Source: Candidula unifasciata
Lineage: Eukaryota; Mollusca; Gastropoda; Stylommatophora; Geomitridae
DNA length: 64,000 nt
Assembly: GCA_905116865.2 (NCBI GenBank)
Contig: CAJHNH020002580.1
Coordinates: forward strand, 1,082,081 to 1,146,080
Direction of reading: 5' to 3'
Shown here: positions 56,930 to 64,000 of the stretch, piece after piece
How positions within the stretch are numbered: position 1 is the first letter of the stretch
Layout of the letters: every line of letters begins with the position of its first letter
Position numbers and translations under genes: made by a program
Notes under the pieces: model-generated
What the model saw: the letters and a program-made list of their open reading frames with translations, nothing else
What the model was told of the DNA's origin: nothing
Databases searched by the model: none

Positions 56930-57604
56930 AAGTGGAGCATAGGCCCTCAACCAACTCACACCAAGTCGTTATTTCGTTTGCTATTGTACACAGCTCACCC
57001 CATGTCTTCCCCATATTTTTAACTTTACTCTCTAACTCCCTTCTCCGTGGGGGGGGGGGGGGGGTGTCTGCTTTTATTTCTATGCCCATGTGGCTTTCAG
57101 TGCAAAGATATTTTAGTTATATTGTTCTCAGGTTTTCTCAACGTGTGTCATATCCAATGCCAGCGTATTTTCTTTACATCTTGGTCCACTGGAACTTGTT
57201 TAGTTCTCCACCAAAACTCAGCAATAGTGATTAAGTAATACCGTTTAGTTCCCTCTGTTCTGCCCACAAGCACCAGTTAATAAATGTTTGCTGTTTTATT
57301 AATTGTTTTAGTTTTTCTCCGTGTTTCATCTCCATACGGCGGGTACTAATTTGACATTAAATTAAAAATTGTAAGTTAAAAAAAAAAATAGGTTTGAATT
57401 TATTTTGACCACCACGAAAAATGTAGTGCTATGAAAGCTCCTCTTGCTTTTTGTATTCGTAGTTTAATAGCTCTATCAATTCCCCCGTCCTTATCTACAT
57501 AAGTGTCCACATAGGTGTATTACTCCACGTCTTGGAGTGGGATATCTTTAAGAGAAACCATATTATTATATGTCTGGTTTACTCTCATTATGTTTTTCTG
57601 TCCA
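56930..57604. other. Little recognised; one G tract
   Basis: 16 G at 57049-57064. No exon or element is supported. Confidence 0.4.
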
Positions 57605-58139
57605 TCATGTTACTTAAAGTGGCATCATGTTACAGTCTGCCAGGTTACTCATAGTATGATCAGAGTAACTTCTCATTTGATGTACTTCTTCCACGCCACA
57701 CAGTAATCACTGCTACCCACTGAGAAGTTTTTTTTTTTTTTTGTCTCAGCGCCACACAGTAATCACTGCTACCCACTCAGATATTTTTACCTTTCTTCCT
57801 CAATTGTTACTTCAACTCTTCTTGTTTCTGAAACTCACCTCTTGTTCCTCCTGTTCCATTTCGGTCTTCCCCGGTGTGATAAAGAAAAAAAAAAAAACTT
57901 GAGCATGTCACGACAACAGGAACGTTGGAGGGGACAAGAGGTAGATGGAGACCAAGAGAGAAGAGAGAAGATGTTAGATATTTTGGCATCACAGCATGGA
58001 GATACATCTTGATGAGAAAGTATTTGAAACAGAAGGCTGGGGACGAATATGATGAAAACACCACACAGCATGTGCTGAAAGTCTTTTAGTCGTAGATGGG
58101 TATCACTTATATTTGTTTTATCCCAAGAAGTTGTAACTC

Positions 58140-58735
58140 TAACTTGCCTAGGTGGGTTCCAAGGCCCCATTGTGGAGATAGAAAAGAATAGACCCACTGT
58201 ATCAAAACAAGCATGTCTTAAAAGTAGACTTATTAGGAATGTCTCCTTCAAAGTCAGAGCTCATCTGCCAGTCTGTTTTTACAAATAAGCCAGATCTTGT
58301 CAAATGGATGTGTACACACAACACTCAGGTTCTGAAACAAGACTCAGGTCCAGAAGTTGATGAACAACCAGAACTTTCCGCCGGAGTTTACAGCTGGTGA
58401 ACAACCAGAACTTTCCGCCGGAGTTTACAGCTGGTGAACAACCAGAACTTTCCGCTGGAGTTTACAGCTGGTGAACAACCAGAACTTTCTGCTGGAGTTT
58501 ACAGCTGGTGAACAACCAGAACTTTCTGCTGGAGTTTACAGCTGGTGAACAACCAGAACTTTCTGCTGGAGTTTACAGCTGGTGAACAACCAGAACTTTC
58601 CGCTGGAGTTTACAGCTGGTGAACAACCAGAACTTTCCGCTGGAGTTTACAGCTGGTGAACAACCAGAACTTTCTGCTGGAGTTTACAGCTGGTGAACAA
58701 CCAGAACTTTCTGCTGGAGTTTACAGCTGGTGGGT
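58140..58735 (+). mobile_element. Element X copy with a 37-bp array at its 3' end
   Basis: GTGGGTTCCAAGGCCCCATT, AAGAATAGACCCACTGTATC, CAGGTTCTGAAACAAGAC and TCCAGAAGTTGATGAACAAC lead into about ten units of 37 bp (58366-58735), each CCAGAACTTTCCGCTGGAGT plus TTACAGCTGGTGAACAA. In other copies this segment occurs once. Confidence 0.9.
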
Positions 58736-59114
58736 GAGTGATAAGAAGAAGCAGAAAAAAAGCAAATAAATGTTTGTGTCTGAAGATGTTACAATAATAA
58801 CATTATTTGATAGAAGGAGTCAAGGTAACGGTTGGAGCGAGGTGGGCTAGTGCAACAAATGTATGGGATACCGAGAGTTGAGACAGTTGTAAAGTTCAAG
58901 CAGAAACCAACAAACCCATAGCCAATTGTGGGCCACTGTATGAGTTGAGAGGTACTAATTATTATAAATGAACTGCCCCCCGCAGAGAACAAGTTAGTAG
59001 TCATTGATGAAGTTGTGTACATTTCCGTTACCCTTAGTGTTTTGTTTTTTAAACTTCTTTCCTTGCTACTTTCTAAAATTTGTTTTATGATTGCGTATCT
59101 ACGTCCTTGTTCAG

Positions 59115-59292
59115 GGAAATCTTCCAGCTCGCTCAATTAAAGGAATAACAGGGACAACAAAAAGAAAGAAAGACACTGATAAAGATGGACACGAGGACTA
59201 GGATGAACAGAAAGGTTGTTGACCTGAAGTTAAACTGTTTGGAAGAACAGAAGGATCTTGTGCTGAAATCACTTGGTGACTACATTAACAAG
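59115..59292 (+). pseudogene. Duplicate exon A' with a +1 frameshift
   Basis: It corresponds to gene 2 exon A: an acceptor TACGTCCTTGTTCAG precedes it and a donor AACAAG|GTACGA follows. It is 178 nt against 177 in exon A. The frame matches KGITGT...RKKDTDKDG at first, then an extra base near 59195 shifts it; the rest (MNRKVVDLKLNCLEEQKDLV and KSLGDYINK) is readable only in another frame. Unless spliced differently it cannot encode the exon A peptide. Confidence 0.85.
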
Positions 59293-59699
59293 GTACGACT
59301 GTGAACATTTTATTTTTATGTTTTCTTGTATTTATGAGTATTTGTCTGATAAATAGTATGCTGTTGGTGAACCCTTGAGTTTATAGCTGGGGTTTACAGT
59401 GTACATTTCTAATTTGTGTTTGCCTATTTCAAAGTGTACATGTCACGTAACATCACAGCATATCAAGCGACCGAGCACGCCCCGGCTCGGCTGCCGATCA
59501 TCTGAGGAACTGTGACACCTAGTCCAGATATTGACAAAATAAAGAAGAAGACATATCATATAATAATTTCTCTCGGACAGTTGTCATATTTATATTGAAA
59601 ATATGTGAACTGCCCTCATTCATCTGGGCCATATTTAGGATGGGTTATAATTATTTTATCTTGAAACTGATACCAGAATATGTATGGAGGACATTTATA

Positions 59700-60670
59700 A
59701 TATAGTAACGTAAACATTTTTTTAAGGGCAGAAAGTCTAATGCTTTTTAAATAACTTGATTCAAAGCCACGTGATGCCCTCTGGCCACTTCTGTTAAACT
59801 TCCCCCTAGAGACAATTTTAAAGAAAGTGAAAGAATATTGTACTATATGAGAAACTACAAAAGTACTTGGTTATGCAGATGGCATAGATATCTTTGGAGA
59901 AAATAAACTAAACAGTAAAAACACAGACTCACTGAAAACAAGTTGCTCACAAAAGGGGACTAGTTATCAATCAAGGTAAGAAAGAATCAAAGGTAATAAC
60001 TAGACAAGGAAAGGATTAAAAACCCTCGGTCACATACAAATAGGTAATATGAAAATCAAACGAACAAACTAAGAGAAGAAATACAGTCTGGAAATAAAGT
60101 ATACTATGCCCTACAACATCTACTAAAATTAAAGGCTGTATTTCATAAAACCAGTAGCACAGTATATAAAATCTTAAAAAGACCAGTTGATTTATATGGC
60201 TCTGAAACCTGAAGCACAGCTAAAAGGAAGCTGATTCATTTGGCTCTGAAACCTTAAGCACAGCTAAAAGGAAGCTGATTCATTTGGCTCTGAAACCTTA
60301 AGCACAGCTAAAAGGAAGCTGATTCATCTGGCTCTGAAACCTTAAGCACAGCTAAAAGGAAGCTGATTCATTTGGCTCTGAAACCTGAAGCACAGCTAAA
60401 AGGAAGCTGAAAACCGAGTCCTTGGACAAATCAAAGATGCAAACAGTGGAGAATGGAGAGTGAGAAATCAGCATTGATCACTGGCACCCTGAGAACTAAC
60501 AGACTGAAATGATGATGACGTAAAGAGAGAATGGCAGATGACAGAGAGGGGAAACTGCGTACACGAGTGAGTTGAATGGTCGAGGACCACGAGGTAGACC
60601 AAGAAGACGATGGAGGGATAATGTCTAGGCAGATCTACAAACACTCGAGAGTCATCAATAGGAAAGAGAG
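59700..60670 (+). pseudogene. Decayed LINE with an internal 44-bp array
   Basis: RT remnant: GDALWPLLLNFPLETI, then LGYADGIDIFGENKLNSK, where the second Asp of the YADD box is Gly (codon 59881-59883). Further on come a KILKRPVDLYGSETWSTAKR region (multiplied in the array), KRKLKTESLDKSKM and, across shifts, GRGPRGRPRRRWRDNV. Stops and shifts throughout. It is present only in duplication copy 2, where it abuts the truncated element X at 60690. Confidence 0.7.
60190..60410 (+). repeat. 44-bp tandem repeat made from an RT motif, 5 copies
   Basis: TGGCTCTGAAACCTTAAGCA, CAGCTAAAAGGAAGCTGATT and CATT repeat with the TGGCTC landmark at 60197, 60241, 60285, 60329 and 60373. The first copy reads LYGSETWSTAKRKL (with shifts) of the surrounding LINE, and the last continues into its next part. 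Confidence 0.93.
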
Positions 60671-60689
60671 GATCAATCACTGAAGTGAA

Positions 60690-60805
60690 TGGAGGCGAAG
60701 AACCAACAGTCTAAATACAAATAAGTCTGATGTCCAACAGTGGATGAACAACCAAACTTCCTGCTGGAGATTATAGCCAGTGATTGGGAAGAACAAACTG
60801 GGGTG
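60690..60805 (+). mobile_element. Element X 3' remnant, shared with copy 1
   Basis: GAACCAACAGTCTAAATACA, AGTGGATGAACAACCAAACT and TGCTGGAGATTATAGCCAGT match element X. It is positionally equivalent to 28205-28400. Confidence 0.7.
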
Positions 60806-60904
60806 AACCCTTGACTTTCTGTAGTAAGCTGATACTTTCTGTGTGTCTGTAGATATTTTAGTTTCACCATTGGGCTGTGTTTTGTTTGTAATGATTTTGA
60901 GCAG

Positions 60905-61028
60905 GTGATCGTTGAAGGAAGAGCATGGGCAGATGACACAAGTCTAAATCAGCCCACCTTTTCACAAGTTTCACAAATGATAGACGGTGCAGCTGACTTT
61001 CTTGATCTGAAATACAGTGAGATAGAAG
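60905..61028 (+). pseudogene. Duplicate exon B', open but strongly diverged
   Basis: 124 nt between ATGATTTTGAGCAG and GAAG|GTATTC, the same length and phase as exon B. It encodes VIVEGRAWADDTSLNQPTFS and MIDGAADFLDLKYSEIE. Comparing codons with exon B I count about eleven amino-acid changes and only about three silent differences, suggesting relaxed constraint (or, less likely, adaptive change). With the broken exon A' upstream it is probably part of a pseudogene, though it could belong to a partial functional copy. Confidence 0.7.
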
Positions 61029-61054
61029 GTATTCATTGTTTGTTTTTCTCTGTA

Positions 61055-61340
61055 AAAGTAAAAAGTAAGTAAAGATTCCTTTTCGCGCCTTAGGCGCACA
61101 GGGTATATGGGAAGAGTGACCCATATTTTTACAGACCAATCGGCACTGGATGGGTAATGTCAGCATTACGCCAGCCGTCTTTACTTCCCCAGGACAGCCA
61201 TCCTGGTACCCATTCTAGGCTGGGTGGACCTGCGACGCCCCATACCATGATAAAAATCCACACAGCCAGCAGTGGGGTTCGATCGCTGTACGTTGGATTA
61301 CGAGTCGGACTCACAACGCCTAAGCCACGGGCGCCGCTTC
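61055..61340 (-). mobile_element. tRNA-derived SINE, minus strand, with 12-bp target-site duplications
   Basis: On the minus strand it begins GCGGCGCCCGTGGCTTAGGC (A-box-like), continues with GCGATCGAACCCC (B-box-like) and ends with an ACTTACTTTTTACTTT tail. TTTTTCTCTGTA flanks it exactly (61043-61054 and 61341-61352). Copy 1 of the duplication lacks it at the same place, with a related TTTCCCTCTGAA there. Confidence 0.88.
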
Positions 61341-61748
61341 TTTTTCTCTGTACTCAGTATTAAACTTTTAATAATTAGGTTCTCCGCTTCCAGTATGGAG
61401 GCACCAGTTATCTTTATTATTTCGAGGCCAGAGGAGATTTCGTATTGTATCGAAACACATAACGGCAATGTTTTCCACCGCTGGATGCCGCAGCGAATTT
61501 GAAGCTTCTGTTAGGTACTGTGTAATTATTAATTGTTCAATGTGTTTTTGATCCGTATACCTCATAGGCCTTTTACGCCCTTAGCAAAAGTCAGATACAA
61601 CTCAGTGCTGAATATGTTCCATCTCTCTTGCAACTTTTACACTGGTGTTCTTCAAAAAGTCAGATGGTCTTCTAGGGCTGTAGATGTACCTATCTCTACT
61701 GTACCAATTGGGCATACCAGGTGTTCTTCTTTGAGAGTTTGGTCTGAC

Positions 61749-61877
61749 TATCTGTGTACTTATACCTATGTGTACTTGTACCTATGTGTACTTGTACCTA
61801 TGTGTACTTGTACCTATGTGTACTTGTACCTATGTGTACTTGTACCTATGTGTACTTGTACCTATGTGTACTTCTAC
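61749..61877. repeat. 16-bp tandem repeat, 8 copies
   Basis: The unit TACCTATGTGTACTTG is nearly perfect. Its frames are artefacts. Confidence 0.96.
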
Positions 61878-61899
61878 AGTCAAGATCATTGTGCGTGCC

Positions 61900-62640
61900 C
61901 AAAGAGGCACAAAACACGGCGGATCTAGAGGAGACAACCTCGATATATAAAAAAAATTAATCTTTAAGCTTACCGTGTACCTACGTCCTGCCTATTGACT
62001 GAATGACTGTGGGATACATACAGTCGTAAACATGGAACGTCTGGTTGGCGGGTGGCGCAGCGCCAGGCGTGTTTACTCCCTCAGGACGCCGCCTGCCTCT
62101 TCCCTAGCAATTTAATGGCCTCAAAAGGTTCCCCCCTCTGTTTACTTATCTCTTCCCTAGCAAGCAGAAGGGTAACTGTTTACTTCCTGCATTTAAATAA
62201 TATTTTTTAAAATGGATTTTGTACTTAATAAAAGAAAGAATCATCGCCGGAGCTATAGAGTGAGTGCGTGCTCTATGCTTGATACCATCTTGAGGTGGCC
62301 ACGGAGAGAGTGGGAAGAGGAGAAGACGAGGGAATGGAGAGAGAAGAAGGCTTATAACTATGAGAGAGGGACAAAACACGGAGTATCTGGGATTAGAGCA
62401 TATTAGAGTGGGTTACTGGAATTGAAAAGAAAAAAAAAAAAAACTGACAAAATTATTCGCTTTGTGACATATGAAACCAATGTTATCGTACCAGGGAACG
62501 CTAATAACCGGACTCTGACCTTCAAAACACACTCAAGACAGGGGCGCCGTCTAAAGAAACATCTAGAAACATTGTTAACAACAAAACGGTACAGGGGTTA
62601 GGGGCTCCCCCAACCATCAAACAAAGCTAATGTCGCTTCT
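61900..62640. other. Little recognised; short dispersed duplication
   Basis: GGCACAAAACACGGCGGATC (61908) and GGGACAAAACACGGAGTATC (62368) suggest two ends of a related repeat. No gene is supported. Confidence 0.4.
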
Positions 62641-62653
62641 GCTTTTACAGAAC

Positions 62654-62654
<1 letters not shown>

Positions 62655-62687
<33 letters not shown>

Positions 62688-62697
62688 ACGTTCAACT
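62655..62697 (-). repeat. Poly-C tract, 43 C (poly-G on the minus strand)
   Basis: An uninterrupted C run lies 30 bp before the 24-bp array. Length may be uncertain in the assembly. Confidence 0.95.
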
Positions 62698-62721
62698 CGC
62701 AAGCCAATCCGCAACCAGAAA

Positions 62722-63876
62722 TCTTTATTCCACATTCCACAAAAATCGTCATTCCACATTCCACAAAAATCGTCATTCCACACTCCACAAAAGTCCCAAT
62801 TCCACACTCCACAAAAATCCCAATTCCACACTCCACAAAAATCCCAATTCCCCACTCCACAAAAATCCCAATTCCACACTCCACAAAAATCCCAATTCCA
62901 CACTCCACAAAAATCCCAATTCCACACTCCACAAAAATCCCAATTTCACACTCCACAAAAATCCCTATTCCACACTCCATAAAAATCCCAATTCCACACT
63001 CCACAAAAATCCGAATTCCACATTCCACAAAATCGCAATTCCACATTCCACAAAATCCCAATTCCACACTCCACAAAAATCCCAATTCCACACTCCATAA
63101 AAATCCCGATTCCACACTCCATAAAAATCCCGATTCCACACTCCACAAAATCGCAATTCCACATTCCACAAAATCGCAATTCCACATTCCACAAAATCGC
63201 AATTCCACACTCCACAAAAATCCCAATTCCACACTCCACAAAAATCCCAATTCCACACTCCACAAAAATCCCATTTCCACACTCCATAAAAATCCCAATT
63301 CCACACTCCATAAAAATCCCAATTCCACACTCCACAAAATCCAAATTCCACATTCCAAAAAATCCCAATTCCACATTTCACAAAATCCCAATTCCACACT
63401 CCACAAAAATTCAAATTCCACACTCCACAAAAATCCCAATTCCACACTTCACAAAAATCCCAATTCCACACTCCACAAAAATCCCAATTCCACACTCCAC
63501 AAAAATTCAAATTCCACACTCCACAAAAATCCCAATTCCACACTCCACAAAAATCCCAATTCCACACTCCATAAAAATCCAAATTCCACGCTCCACAAAA
63601 ATCCAAATTCCACACTTCACAAAAATCCAAATTCCACACTCCACAAAAATCCAAATTCCACACTCCACAAAAATCCCAATTCCACACTCCACAAAAATCC
63701 CAATTCCACACTCCATAAAAATCCCGATTCCACACTCCATAAAAATCCCGATTCCACACTCCACAAAATCGCAATTCCACATTCCACAAAATCGCAATTC
63801 CACATTCCACAAAAATTCAAATTCCACACTCCACAAAAATCCCAATTCCACACTTCACAATTCCACACTCCACAAA
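62722..63876. repeat. 24-bp tandem array, about 48 copies
   Basis: The unit is CACACTCCACAAAAATCCCA plus ATTC, with a 23-bp variant carrying CACAAAATCGCA. The variant order (CACATTCC and AAAATCGC blocks near 63020, 63150 and 63770) recurs, suggesting higher-order duplication. Long minus-strand frames are artefacts of a unit divisible by three. Confidence 0.97.
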
Positions 63877-64000
63877 AACCGCTGGATCCGAAGCGGCATA
63901 TACTACTAAGGAAGCCTGTAAACTACATTTATTGTTTTAATTTCACAAAGGACTGAGACCATATCAGGAGCATTCTCTAACCCAGGTCAGCAACCTCAGG

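Larger units (their letters stand above)
57605..64000 (+). repeat. Segmental duplication, copy 2 (partner 23600-29560)
   Basis: Same orientation and order as copy 1: GGTTACTCATAGTATGATCA, two 46-bp units, TTCTTGTTTCTGAAAC, GACAACAGGAACGTTGGAGG, TTTGGCATCACAGC, exon A', element X remnant, exon B', TTAAACTTTTAATAATTAGG and, at 63920, AAACTACATTTATTGTTTTA with TATCAGGAGCATTCTCTAAC. It continues off the right edge. Confidence 0.85.

Noticed and set aside
56698..57022. Poly-Lys, poly-Glu and poly-Phe frames
   Set aside because: Translations of the (CTT)n microsatellite.
62598..63868. Minus-strand frames rich in Trp, Cys and Gly
   Set aside because: Artefacts of the 24-bp array.

Overview
This window looks like nuclear DNA of an invertebrate animal, most likely a mollusc (probably a gastropod). 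The evidence is GT-AG introns, many decayed non-LTR retrotransposons with an RNase H domain, RTE-like LINEs with short tandem 3' tails, hAT and mariner DNA transposons, and tRNA-headed SINEs, one carrying a sequence I associate with molluscan SINEs. The species call is inference; no database was searched. All exon models rest on reading frame, splice sites and phase only.

Two host genes can be traced, both on the + strand. Gene 1 (about 0.2-9 kb) encodes a large acidic, repeat-bearing protein with an arginine/serine-rich C-terminus, like nuclear SR-related splicing proteins. Exons at 2995-3133, 4148-7209 and 8776-8965 join in phase, and a possible first exon at 173-207 also fits. Its introns hold a decayed Jockey-like LINE, a 98-bp repeat, a 38-G tract and a 21-bp array. 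Gene 2 (26-47.7 kb) has six phase-compatible exons encoding an unrecognised coiled-coil protein; its upstream exons were not found. The 10.3-kb intron between its fourth and fifth traced exons carries a LINE, a mariner pseudogene, a 27-bp array and a 5.2-kb array of a 25-bp unit.

The first two traced exons of gene 2 and their flanks (about 23.6-29.5 kb) occur again at 57.6-64 kb as a direct segmental duplication. The second copy of the first exon has a +1 insertion, and the second copy of the next exon is open but has mostly amino-acid-changing differences. Insertions present in one copy or both give a relative time scale.

The rest is repeats. One LINE family (called J1 here: RT, RNase H and a conserved C-terminal tail) has at least seven pieces. 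An unclassified SINE-like repeat (called element X here) has about ten. Nested insertions can be read base by base: an RTE element with 13-bp target-site duplications and a 57-bp inverted duplication at its 5' end lies inside a J1 copy, and a hAT MITE with 8-bp duplications lies inside element X. Minisatellites fill much of the window, and several are visibly tandem amplifications of transposon segments (RNase H, RT and LINE C-terminal motifs, and the element X tail). That recurrent birth of minisatellites from transposon interiors, together with the duplicated exons, is the most notable theme. I see no CRISPR array, operon or other bacterial system.
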